Assembly: GCF_007752135.1 (NCBI RefSeq)
Contig: NZ_CP036298.1
Location: 7,246,501 to 7,310,500, forward strand
Origin: Aureliella helgolandensis
GTDB taxonomy: Bacteria > Planctomycetota > Planctomycetia > Pirellulales > Pirellulaceae
DNA: 64,000 nucleotides
Direction of reading: 5' to 3'
Below the pieces are notes generated by a model, which made no database searches, was not told the DNA's origin, and was given only the letters and a program-made list of their open reading frames with translations. The position numbers were made by a program, and so were the translations under genes. Shown here piece by piece: positions 1 to 8,176 of this stretch. Numbering within the stretch: the stretch's first letter is position 1; every line of letters starts with the position of its first letter.

Positions 1-633
1 CGCACAGGCCCGTACTTGGTGGGCCGTGAAATGCTCAAAACGCTGCCGCAACGCCACCTGGAGATTCGCCAACGAGTCGATGGACGTCGCGGAGCACGCC
101 TGCAGCCGCTGTCGCACGGCTGGCTTGGCGAGATGAAAGACAAGATCGTCGGTGCGCAAGCAGGGGACGTACCTCCCTGTATCGAATCCCTCAAGTGCAT
201 CATCAAAATCGTTCGTCAAGAATACCGCCTCCAACTTGGAGAGCCGCAAGACTTGCTCCTCCCAATCGGGTTGGTCAAATTTCTTCTGAGCGGCATCGTA
301 CAACGACTCCCAATTTGAGGCGTCGATCCGGTCGAGCTCCACTCCAAACAGCTCGCGGGCTGCCTCCAGCAACCAACTCAGCTGTACCGTATTATCCAGG
401 TGCCCCAGCCCCTCGACCAATCGCCCAACTTTTTCTTTGGGCGTCAGCGTCGCGTCTTCTATTCGACTTTGCGGCATTCCGGCCGAATGTGCCAACTCGG
501 TGTAATAGTGGTACCCCAAGATATCTGCCAGCGTCTCGCTAGCGGGGCTATGAGGGTTGATGTGCGTGTGCGGGTCAATCAGGACATGCGAGTTGAGTTC
601 GTCGAACAAGCGAGTTTTGAGTGCAGCGGACAT
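1..633 (-). CDS. Uronate isomerase-like amidohydrolase, N-terminal part (runs off the window)
   Basis: The reading frame is open from an ATG at 633 down to base 1, giving the first 211 residues. Near residue 20 it carries DPHTHINPH, the HxH metal-binding motif of the amidohydrolase superfamily. The following residues (an ILGYHYYTELAHSAG stretch and a later FLTNDFDD stretch) resemble the glucuronate isomerase (UxaC) branch, which interconverts uronic acids and keto sugars in the cytoplasm. The C-terminal half with the remaining metal ligands is outside the window, so the substrate cannot be judged. Planctomycetes carry several divergent UxaC paralogues, so classical glucuronate isomerase activity is an inference only. 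The next gene, at 991, is divergent. Confidence 0.7.
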   Translation of the reverse strand, partial: MSAALKTRLFDELNSHVLIDPHTHINPHSPASETLADILGYHYYTELAHSAGMPQSRIEDATLTPKEKVGRLVEGLGHLDNTVQLSWLLEAARELFGVELDRIDASNWESLYDAAQKKFDQPDWEEQVLRLSKLEAVFLTNDFDDALEGFDTGRYVPCLRTDDLVFHLAKPAVRQRLQACSATSIDSLANLQVALRQRFEHFTAHQVRACA

Positions 634-990
634 GGATTTCTTGTGAAATGAGTGAAGGAACCTAGTGAGTTTCGACCAGCCCAATCGGAAGGTCGCTGTC
701 GCGAGTGTCCTAGGTGGCGTTTACCGAGCAGTTTTCCCAGCAGTATCGCGTATTGGTATCTATGGTAGGCAGAGAAGCGGAAATGATACACCCACGCCAG
801 TCCCTCGCAATCAACCAACGCCGAGTCTGGGGGGACGCGTGGCGGGAATGTGGGCGACTCCCCGACGAATTTGCCCACTCCCCCCGATAAATTTTGCTTT
901 TTAAAGCTCTTTCCGGATAGAATGGAGCCTGCCCCTTCGTTTGCAGCTCGAGCTTCTCCCCCAACTCCCTCGCAGCAGAGATCGATATCG
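634..990. other. Divergent intergenic region, 357 bp
   Basis: This gap separates the uronate isomerase-like gene (-) from the HtrA gene (+) and must carry both promoters. I see no convincing sigma-70 boxes, RNA gene or repeat. Short open frames here lack ribosome binding sites and look non-coding. Confidence 0.5.
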
Positions 991-2490
991 ATGAACGCTC
1001 CCGGCTCACCAGACGCGTCCGATGTGCTAGGTGAAAGCAGGGACCAGGCGGAGCAAGAAGAGGCAAAGTTCGTTGAGTTGTGCCTTCAATTTGCCGAACC
1101 GCCACCACCAGGGGAGCCTCTCTCTCCGCCCCACCGAGCTGCTGATGCCTTGACCAGCGGTGAGCCTCCGCAGGCGGTGAGCTCTGCCCCGCTGATTGCT
1201 CCTCCGGCGCCAGAGCCCCGCATCTATACCAGGGCCGAACTGGACAACCGGGCCGAACCAGGGGAGCGGCCTCAAGCGGGCGATGCAGAAACTCCACCGC
1301 GCAGTGCTACCCCGATGCACTTGGCCGCCTCTACCTTCCTAAGTCTGGTAATGGTTTTGGCCTTGTTGCTGCTAGCGAGGCTCATGGTCCCTTCACTCGT
1401 GGAAAACATTCGCTACGGTTGGTACCGCGGACAGCTTCGCGCCGAGTACGAATTGAGCAATCAACGGCTGCGCAGCATCTCCATCAATTCGCTCTCCGAT
1501 GTATCGCAATTGGTCAGCCAGCGGGTTGGCCCCAGCGTCGTTCATATCAACCTCTTGCGGGAAGAAGAGTCTCTCAGCCAGCTCGAAAAACTACTGCTCC
1601 CCAACATGCCTCCCAACTCTCTGTTGGAAGGGCAGGGGAGTGGCTTCGTGATCGACCAGCAGGGGCACATACTAACGAATTACCATGTCATTGAATCCTC
1701 TGGGAAGATTGAGGTGACATTGAGTGATGGGCGTCGCGTGCAAGCTCGCGTGATTGGCGTCGACCCCACCACCGACTTGGCAGTTCTGAAAATCAACGCG
1801 TCAGGCTTGATGGCTACCGAATGGGGTGACAGCGATACGGTCAGTATTGGCACACCGGTGTGGGCGGTAGGCAGCCCTTTTGGACTCCAGCAAACGGTCA
1901 CCTTCGGCATCATTAGCGGCAAACATCGAGTTGACTTTCGGGAAACACGCGAAGCTCAAGCCATCCCCGCCGGGAACGTCTACGGCGACCTAATGCAGAG
2001 CGACGTGGCGCTCAATCCAGGCAATAGCGGCGGCCCACTCGTCGACTCGCTCGGCCAGGTCGTCGGCGTCAATGCCGCAATCCTGGGAGATCGGTTCCAG
2101 GGAATCAGCTTTTCCATTCCGTGCAATGTGGCCCGCCGCGTGGCCCAGCAATTGATCGAAAAGGGTGAGGTTGCCAGAGGCTGGCTCGGAATCAGCATGG
2201 GCGAACTGGCAGACAGCGAGCGGTACGACCAGGATGGAAATATCCAGCCAGGCGTGCGAGTGGAGGGCTTTCCTGTCCACGAACCCTCGCCCGCACGCGA
2301 TGCAGGACTCCAAGTCGGTGATATACTCGTGCACTTCGAGGATAAGCCGATCCACAGTAGTAGCGAGCTGATGCGGCTGATCGGTGAAACCGAGGTGGGA
2401 ACTCCTGCCGTGGTGGGTTTCCTGCGCAATGCACAGTTATCAGAAGTAAAAATCATCCTAGGCAAGCGAGAAATCGGCTTGCCAAAATGA
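991..2490 (+). CDS. HtrA/DegP-like membrane-anchored serine protease with PDZ domain
   Basis: A 499-residue protein. A low-complexity Pro/Glu-rich cytoplasmic segment (about 1-108) is followed by one transmembrane helix (about 110-133). The S1C trypsin-like domain has a complete triad: His232 in TNYHV, Asp262 in TTDLAVL and Ser346 in GNSGGPL. A PDZ domain (about 395-495, starting RGWLGISMGEL) closes the protein. The family degrades or refolds damaged exported proteins, here probably in the periplasm. The frame is open to 850, but the ATG at 991 (MNAPGSP) is taken because the preceding residues look like untranslated sequence; the ATG at 922 is an alternative. A small membrane-protein gene follows 10 bp after the stop and is probably cotranscribed. 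The long cytoplasmic extension is unusual for DegS-type proteases. Confidence 0.9.
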   Translation: MNAPGSPDASDVLGESRDQAEQEEAKFVELCLQFAEPPPPGEPLSPPHRAADALTSGEPPQAVSSAPLIAPPAPEPRIYTRAELDNRAEPGERPQAGDAETPPRSATPMHLAASTFLSLVMVLALLLLARLMVPSLVENIRYGWYRGQLRAEYELSNQRLRSISINSLSDVSQLVSQRVGPSVVHINLLREEESLSQLEKLLLPNMPPNSLLEGQGSGFVIDQQGHILTNYHVIESSGKIEVTLSDGRRVQARVIGVDPTTDLAVLKINASGLMATEWGDSDTVSIGTPVWAVGSPFGLQQTVTFGIISGKHRVDFRETREAQAIPAGNVYGDLMQSDVALNPGNSGGPLVDSLGQVVGVNAAILGDRFQGISFSIPCNVARRVAQQLIEKGEVARGWLGISMGELADSERYDQDGNIQPGVRVEGFPVHEPSPARDAGLQVGDILVHFEDKPIHSSSELMRLIGETEVGTPAVVGFLRNAQLSEVKIILGKREIGLPK

Positions 2491-2500
2491 GTGCGAAGTC

Positions 2501-2821
2501 ATGAATGCAAAAACGGAAGTAGGCTGCGGGATACTGTGGATCGGGTTGCTGGCCGCAATTTACAGTTACATGGGCGAACGGGTGTTCACACTGGCAACCT
2601 GCTTCTCCCTTCTGTGGTTCACGATTGCCATGGTCTTACTCTATCGCCCGCCTGCCGTACCCGAATTTGTTTCTGAACAGGGCGATCCCGACGAACAGTT
2701 TGTCATTCGCCGAGACGTGCTCCCGCGATTGCCTTGGCTTGAGAGGCTGCGGTGGTCGATGTGCGTGGCGAGTGGCTCTTGCCTACTGATTTGGCTCTCT
2801 CTTGTCCTGCTTGCTACATGA
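2501..2821 (+). CDS. Small hypothetical membrane protein
   Basis: A 106-residue protein with two hydrophobic segments near the N-terminus (about 9-25 and 30-48) and one near the C-terminus (about 86-105). The polar middle (about 50-80) is acidic. I do not recognise a family. It starts 10 bp downstream of the HtrA gene in the same direction, so it may be an operon partner such as a small regulator or scaffold; that is inference from position only. Confidence 0.6.
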   Translation: MNAKTEVGCGILWIGLLAAIYSYMGERVFTLATCFSLLWFTIAMVLLYRPPAVPEFVSEQGDPDEQFVIRRDVLPRLPWLERLRWSMCVASGSCLLIWLSLVLLAT

Positions 2822-3143
2822 GCCCCTCCTTTAGTCTGGGCGGCTGGCCGTCTCAGCAGCGCGTTGATTGACTGAGCCTGCGGCGATTGCCCATCGGTTT
2901 CCCCACCGTTCAACACTTCAGCCGTACGAGCAATTCCTCGAAATGGGACTCGTGTTGGAAACTCCCCGAGCCCCAGCAACGCCCGGAGGACGCCCGCCGG
3001 CGGAGCGAGATGATAGATTTTGCCGGCAAGCACGTTCGCAAGAAATCGCATTGCGGACTAGAATGGTCCCACCGTAGCACCAACGGTTCAGTAGACATTG
3101 ATTGGCTCAACCAGATATCAATATAAATATTGAGGAAATACTT
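2822..3143. other. Intergenic region, 322 bp
   Basis: No supported gene, repeat or RNA is seen. It presumably holds the promoter of the following FGE-like gene. A ribosome binding site (GAGGAA, 3132-3137) lies just upstream of the ATG at 3144. Confidence 0.5.
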
Positions 3144-4349
3144 ATGCGCATTGCCATTACCGCCTTGCTCTGCACTTGCTGGATTGGCACCGCCCACCTA
3201 GCGTCCGGGGCCGATACTGGCTTAGAAAAGCTTGGTTTTTCCGCTGAAAAACCGGCCGTAGGTGCGAGTGTAGCGGTGGAAGGCGGATTCCTCGTCCCCT
3301 ACACCCTGACGATCCCCGGTACAGCGGTCGAAATCGACATGGTTCCCGTGCCCGGCGGGACCTTCAAAATGGGCAGCAGCCCAGATGCGGAAGGACATCG
3401 AGAAGATGAAGCACCGCAAGTTGAAGTCGAAGTAGGGCCGATGTGGGTCGCCAAGTGCGAAACGTCTTGGGCCGAGTACAAAATGTACATGTCGATGTAC
3501 AAGCTGTTCAAAGATCTGGAATCGCGAGGCGGCGTCGATACCGGAGTCCAGAAGATCAATGAATCCAACCTAGTCGATGCGGTAACCGCCCCCACGGAAT
3601 TGTACGACTCAAGTTTCACCTTCGAATTCGGGCAGGACGACAAACTGCCGGCAGTTACCATGACACAGTACTCTGCCAAGCAGTACACCAAGTGGTTGAG
3701 CAAATTGACTGGACATCAATACCGCTTGCCAACCGAGGCCGAGTGGGAATACGCTTGCCGCGCTGGCAGTACCACCGCATACCACTTCGGGGACGACGTC
3801 GATCAACTGGATGAATTTGCGTGGTACTACGAAAACTCCGATGAATCCCCACATACGGTTGGTGGCAAGCAGCCCAACCCCTTTGGCCTCCACGACATGC
3901 ACGGCAACGTCATGGAATGGGTGATCGATAGCTATAGCGAAGAGGGGTATGCCGCGATCGCGGTACAGAAGCAGCCCATGAGCTTAATGCAGTCGGTCCG
4001 CTGGCCAGAATCGGTGGAAAACCGTGTGGTGCGTGGCGGTAGCTTTCAAGACGATGCGGAATTCCTCCGCAGCGCCGCTCGCCTCGGATCGGCCGACGAA
4101 GATTGGAAAACCGAAGATCCCAACGTGCCGCTCAGCCCATGGTGGTACACTACCGATCCAGCGCGTGGAGTCGGCTTTCGCATCTTTCGCTCCTACGCTG
4201 CCGTCAACGAAGATGACATCAAAAAATTCTGGGATATCGACCACGAAGACATTGAATTTGATGTTGAGATGCGTCTGACAGAGGGGCGTGGTGTGCAGGT
4301 TGCGATCGACCCAGCCCTGGCCAAACAGATTGAAGCGGAAAATAAGTAA
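3144..4349 (+). CDS. Exported formylglycine-generating-enzyme-like (SUMF1 fold) protein
   Basis: A 401-residue protein. The ATG at 3144 follows GAGGAA and opens a Sec signal peptide (MRIAITALLCTCWIG, cut near SGA-D). The FGE-sulfatase domain spans about 60-385, with the usual landmarks PGGTFKMGS, QYRLPTEAEWEYACRAGS, NPFGLHDMHGNVMEW, RVVRGGSF and GVGFRIFR. True sulfatase-activating enzymes have a Cys pair in the C-terminal part; between RVVRGGSF and GVGFR I see none, and the equivalent segment reads RSAARLG. I therefore call it an FGE-like protein, probably a binding or unrelated catalytic member of the fold, which is abundant in planctomycetes. No sulfatase lies beside it. Confidence 0.85.
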   Translation: MRIAITALLCTCWIGTAHLASGADTGLEKLGFSAEKPAVGASVAVEGGFLVPYTLTIPGTAVEIDMVPVPGGTFKMGSSPDAEGHREDEAPQVEVEVGPMWVAKCETSWAEYKMYMSMYKLFKDLESRGGVDTGVQKINESNLVDAVTAPTELYDSSFTFEFGQDDKLPAVTMTQYSAKQYTKWLSKLTGHQYRLPTEAEWEYACRAGSTTAYHFGDDVDQLDEFAWYYENSDESPHTVGGKQPNPFGLHDMHGNVMEWVIDSYSEEGYAAIAVQKQPMSLMQSVRWPESVENRVVRGGSFQDDAEFLRSAARLGSADEDWKTEDPNVPLSPWWYTTDPARGVGFRIFRSYAAVNEDDIKKFWDIDHEDIEFDVEMRLTEGRGVQVAIDPALAKQIEAENK

Positions 4350-4613
4350 CGCATTGGTGACCAAGAGTTCGCGGGGTTCCTCGCGGGCAATTCATTTCTC
4401 GTGCCACCGCGTGTTCCCATGCTCGGCGATCACTCCAGCACCAAGCCAACGGAACACATCGACAATGCGTACTCAGCATTGGACCACCACCGCAGCTTCC
4501 GCCAAGCGGACGGCAGCTGCGGTTCTCTTGTAGCAATTCCACCGGTAGGGCGCTAGTCCACGTGCATCAAGCAAAACTGCGATGGATGCAGTATTTTAGG
4601 GAGATTTGGACTT

Positions 4614-5618
4614 TTGAATCGACAGCTTGATGCAGACGTAGACGGCTTGGACATTGATCGCCTGCAGTGGGGCACCCTCCGCGATTGGGGACAACTGGTT
4701 CGCCTCCCCAATACGTTTACCCTCTTCTCCGACTGTTTGGCTGCCGCCATTGTCGCAGGAAGTCGGTTTGCGCCGCTGACCGCATTGCTGCCCACCGTGG
4801 TCGCCTCGCTGTTCGCCTATTGGGCCGGCATGATCCTCAACGATGTCGTGGATATCGAGGAAGATCGAGAGACGCGGGCCTCTCGCCCCCTAGTGGCCGG
4901 GCGAATTTCGCCCGCGCTGGCCAACCATATTGCGACCGCCATGCTTTTGCTCGGCCCCGGAATCATCCTGTTGGTCAACTCCTTTCACGAAGTCCAACAG
5001 CTTTGGTTCGGAGCCGCTTTTGGGGCTTCGGTCCTGCTGTCGATGACGGTTCGAGCTTACAACTCGGTGCTCAAGTCGACTCCGTTGGGGCCCGTCCTGA
5101 TGGGCCTTTGTCGGACATTGAATATCCTCATGGTCGGCTTCACGATGCTGGCGGTAAACGGCGCCGAGGCCATCCCACAAATGCCTCTCGACTTGCTGCT
5201 CTTCGCCGCGGGCATCGGATTGTACATCCTGGGCGTGACGATATACGCCAGCCAAGAAGAGCGCGAGAGTTCATCCGCCGTACTGGTCATCGGCATCCTT
5301 TTCGAAATCGCGGGGCTCGCAGCCGTGGCCTTGGCCCCCAAGCTCACCTCCGCAGAGCAGGTCTGGACGCTCGACCCCGTGCGTGGTTTCCCCCTGCTCA
5401 TCGCCTTGATCGGCTTGACCGTCGTCAATCGTGGGCTGTCTGGAGTCTGGCATCCGGTATCGCGCAAAGTTCAGCTGGCGGTGCGGCATGCAATTTTGAC
5501 GCTCATTTTGGTCGACGCCGCAGTCGTGTTGGCCTGGGAGGGCCCCTGGTTCGGAGCCGTCGTCCTCGCCTTGCTCATCCCAGCCCTGACCAGCGCCCTC
5601 CGCTTCCGCTCGACCTAG
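4614..5618 (+). CDS. UbiA-family prenyltransferase-like membrane protein
   Basis: A 334-residue polytopic membrane protein with about eight hydrophobic segments. The first Asp-rich motif of UbiA prenyltransferases is present near residue 80 (NDVVDIEEDRETRASRP). The second Asp motif expected in the second half is not recognisable: the corresponding loop reads YASQEERESS. UbiA proteins join a polyprenyl diphosphate to an aromatic or glycerol-phosphate acceptor for quinone or lipid synthesis. The start is a TTG at 4614 behind AGGGAG (4598-4603); no ATG is in frame nearby. A divergent member such as an EboC-like protein is possible. No quinone-biosynthesis genes are adjacent. Confidence 0.8.
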   Translation: MNRQLDADVDGLDIDRLQWGTLRDWGQLVRLPNTFTLFSDCLAAAIVAGSRFAPLTALLPTVVASLFAYWAGMILNDVVDIEEDRETRASRPLVAGRISPALANHIATAMLLLGPGIILLVNSFHEVQQLWFGAAFGASVLLSMTVRAYNSVLKSTPLGPVLMGLCRTLNILMVGFTMLAVNGAEAIPQMPLDLLLFAAGIGLYILGVTIYASQEERESSSAVLVIGILFEIAGLAAVALAPKLTSAEQVWTLDPVRGFPLLIALIGLTVVNRGLSGVWHPVSRKVQLAVRHAILTLILVDAAVVLAWEGPWFGAVVLALLIPALTSALRFRST

Positions 5619-5812
5619 CGTCGACCAGGGATCTCCAGCTTTCGCGATCCTACAGACGCGATAAATCCAGAAAAAGGGCAGGGGGGCTGTTACCGGGCAC
5701 TTCGGACTACTTCAATGCCCGTCAGTAAATTGCCGCGGCTGAAGACGGGGCCGAAAGGGCGGCAGCACTCGGTTCCACAGTGCTCGGCCCCGGAGTTTCC
5801 CATTCACGGAGC

Positions 5813-6691
5813 TCACAGCGCGCCAAAGCCAGTGAGGACAACGCGGACCGTGCGAGCTAAGACACGCAGGTCGTTCGACAGGCAACAGTTCTGCAGATAG
5901 ACCAGGTCGTAGCCAACTTTACGACGATACGATTCCAGGTCATTGGCGTAGCCTGCCTCGATCTGTGCAATGCCCGTCAGCCCCGGCTTGAGGCCTAGTC
6001 GCTGCAAATAGTTGGGCACCTTCGCCGACAGCTCCTCCATATACTCGATGCATTCTGGGCGAGGGCCGACCATTGACATTTCGCCACGTAGCACATTGAC
6101 CAATTGCGGCAGTTCATCAATTCGCAATTTCCTCAGCCAGCGACCTGCGGGGATAATGCGAGCATCCCCCGCTTTGACCTGCTGGGGGCCGCCAGCGTCG
6201 GAATCGACGCGCATTGTCCGGAATTTGTAGATACGAAACGGCCGACCGTAGGCCGCCTGCTGCCGGCGGCATGGCCCTTCCATTTCTTGGGGCTGCTTCG
6301 CTGCCGCCATGGTCGAATCATACCGCGAGTTCAATCCCACTCGGGTTTGGCTGAAAAAGATCGGACCACGGGAAGTGAGTTTCACAATGATCGCCGCAAG
6401 CAGCATCAACGGAGTGGTGGCAATCAGCAGAGTGAGTGCGACCACAATATCCAACACCCGTTTCGCCACCCGCGTTCTGGGAAGCAAGCAGCGGACATTC
6501 GTCCGAGAATTGGGAAGGTTCAGCTGCCGCAACCAGGGAGGTGGCAGGACGGTCGCGAGCTCTTGAGCCAGCAGCGATTCAGAGGTGACTGGAGGCAAAC
6601 GCTCGCGTCGCACCGGCCACAGGGTGACTGCGTCAGACTGGGGAAGGCCCTGCCCCAAAGCTGGCGTGCACGATAATGTCGACTCATTCAT
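5813..6691 (-). CDS. Undecaprenyl-phosphate sugar phosphotransferase (bacterial sugar transferase)
   Basis: A 292-residue protein. After a variable N-terminus, one hydrophobic segment (about 83-106, VLDIVVALTLLIATTP) is followed by the PglC/WcaJ-type catalytic domain. Hallmarks are GPIFFSQTRVG, IYKFRTMRVDSD, LRKLRIDELPQLVNVLRGE, MSMVGPRPE and PGLTGIAQI. The family transfers a sugar-1-phosphate to undecaprenyl phosphate, the first step in exopolysaccharide or O-unit assembly. An insertion of about 20 residues rich in Gln/Ala follows RVG and is unusual. It stands alone here; other polysaccharide genes in the window are at 39-40 kb and 48-52 kb. Confidence 0.92.
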   Translation of the reverse strand: MNESTLSCTPALGQGLPQSDAVTLWPVRRERLPPVTSESLLAQELATVLPPPWLRQLNLPNSRTNVRCLLPRTRVAKRVLDIVVALTLLIATTPLMLLAAIIVKLTSRGPIFFSQTRVGLNSRYDSTMAAAKQPQEMEGPCRRQQAAYGRPFRIYKFRTMRVDSDAGGPQQVKAGDARIIPAGRWLRKLRIDELPQLVNVLRGEMSMVGPRPECIEYMEELSAKVPNYLQRLGLKPGLTGIAQIEAGYANDLESYRRKVGYDLVYLQNCCLSNDLRVLARTVRVVLTGFGAL

Positions 6692-6969
6692 GTTTTGCTC
6701 GTGGCAAGGAAGACGTAGAGTTCAGTTTACGTGGCAACTCTTCCTCAAGCCTATCTTACAAAAACGAGTCGCCTCCTGTCTTGGCCTCCAGTGCGCTCCG
6801 CATTCCCCCATCTCCAACTGCTACAACTTGCGTAATCGGCAGAACACACCACCGGCGAGTAAAGAGGACGCCAGTACCGACCACGAGCCCCTTTAGAATC
6901 CGCCTCCCTACCGCACAGGGCGAGTGAGAGGCGGATAGAGAATAGAGGTCTCTCCCTAGGGCCTAAACA

Positions 6970-7368
6970 TCAGTTGGGTTTGTGAGCCGTGTGGCAAGCC
7001 TTGCAGTTGCTGGCTTTCTCAAGTTCCTTCAACCCATCTTCGCGTCCGACGACCACTTTGGCTGCGGCCAAAGTGGCGCCACCAGCCAATCGCTGCCAGG
7101 ATCCCATATCGCCTTTGGTGGGCTCAAACTCAAACATGCTGATGTAGAGATCGAGCAACTTTTGCTTCTCTTCCTGGCTGGCGTCACCACTTAGGATCTT
7201 CTTCAACAGGCCATCTTTGTGACCTTGAACCATGACTTCCTTGATCGTGTACTTGGCTTCTTTCGAACCGTCTTCTTGAGCGCGAGCTACGCTCGACACG
7301 GTTCCACAGGCCAGAGCCGCCAATGCGGCGATCGAGCACAGCCACTTCATGCCAATTGAAAAACGCAT
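6970..7368 (-). CDS. Small exported c-type cytochrome-like protein
   Basis: A 132-residue protein starting at the ATG at 7368, 8 bp from AAAGG; a TTG two codons upstream is the alternative. A signal peptide (MKWLCSIAALAALACG, cut near ARA-Q) directs it out of the cytoplasm. A single haem-c attachment motif CKACH lies close to the C-terminus, and the middle is charged and helical. The position of CxxCH near the C-terminus recalls cytochrome c-prime folds, which bind gases or transfer electrons. Its partner is not evident from the neighbours, a sugar transferase and a GNAT gene. Confidence 0.72.
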   Translation of the reverse strand: MRFSIGMKWLCSIAALAALACGTVSSVARAQEDGSKEAKYTIKEVMVQGHKDGLLKKILSGDASQEEKQKLLDLYISMFEFEPTKGDMGSWQRLAGGATLAAAKVVVGREDGLKELEKASNCKACHTAHKPN

Positions 7369-7495
7369 GTTCAAAACCTTTGTTTGGGCAACCGATCACT
7401 GCCAGCCTCAACGCCACATCGCGTTCGAATCGCTGCAATGATCTCGGAGTGTCAATATATACCGTCTGGGAGGCCTGAAACAACTAGCGGGAACT

Positions 7496-7978
7496 TCAAT
7501 CAGTGATGGATTTCTCCATGCGGACATGCTCCATTCCCGCCTCCATAAACTCGGTACCGCTGACTTGGTACCCCAGCGATTGATAGAAGGGAACTGCCGA
7601 AGCTTGGGCGTGGAACCAGATGTGGCTCAACTGAGCATCGCGTGCTGCCTGCTCCAAAGCACGCATAATTAGCGTCCCATAGCCCCGTCTTCGATGCGAT
7701 TTCAAAACAGCCACACGCCCAACTTTCCCCAACTGCTGCAGGTCGATCCGACCGGTGGCGACCGGAAACTCGGGCTCACTGTAAGCAACCGCATGCATGC
7801 AATCCTGGTCAAACAGGTCGCGTTCCTTTTCGGCAGACACACCTTGCTCGATTAGAAACACCGCATCGCGGACCCTATGCAAGTCATTTGCCAAGTTTTC
7901 GTAACGATCGCATCGCGTGTACATCTCAAAGCTTTCCGCAAGGGAGGCGGTTGTAGTAGAATGGGGAGTAATCCTCAT
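7496..7978 (-). CDS. GNAT-family N-acetyltransferase
   Basis: A 160-residue protein. The acetyl-CoA binding signature is clear: KVGRVAVLKSHRRRGYGTLIMRALEQAA (motif A with RRRGYG), followed by HAQASAVPFYQSLGYQ (motif B). This resembles the ElaA/YjcF branch of GNAT enzymes, whose substrates are mostly unknown. Two starts are possible: 7978, or an internal ATG at 7924 (MYTRCDRYENL) that matches the usual family N-terminus better. The gene is divergent from the large DUF1549 gene at 8177. Confidence 0.85.
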   Translation of the reverse strand: MRITPHSTTTASLAESFEMYTRCDRYENLANDLHRVRDAVFLIEQGVSAEKERDLFDQDCMHAVAYSEPEFPVATGRIDLQQLGKVGRVAVLKSHRRRGYGTLIMRALEQAARDAQLSHIWFHAQASAVPFYQSLGYQVSGTEFMEAGMEHVRMEKSITD

Positions 7979-8176
7979 TCGCTTCCCACCCTACATACCG
8001 TGCCGAAACCCGATTTTTGGGTTCGACACATCTGGCATCGTCGCGATTGCATTTGGTTCAAACCGAGGTTGACGTCGGTGGCGAATCCCTGCTTCCCAAA
8101 TGCTTAGCTGTGACATAGCGCTGAGGGACAGGGCGCTGAGGCCCTCTAGCATTTCCAGCTTCATAGGCGGTTTTTC

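Noticed and set aside
3144-4349. True sulfatase-activating FGE
   Set aside because: The C-terminal Cys pair is absent and no sulfatase gene is nearby.
4667-5728. 353-codon frame in the UbiA-like gene
   Set aside because: Arg/Pro-rich shadow of the real frame in high-GC DNA, no family similarity.
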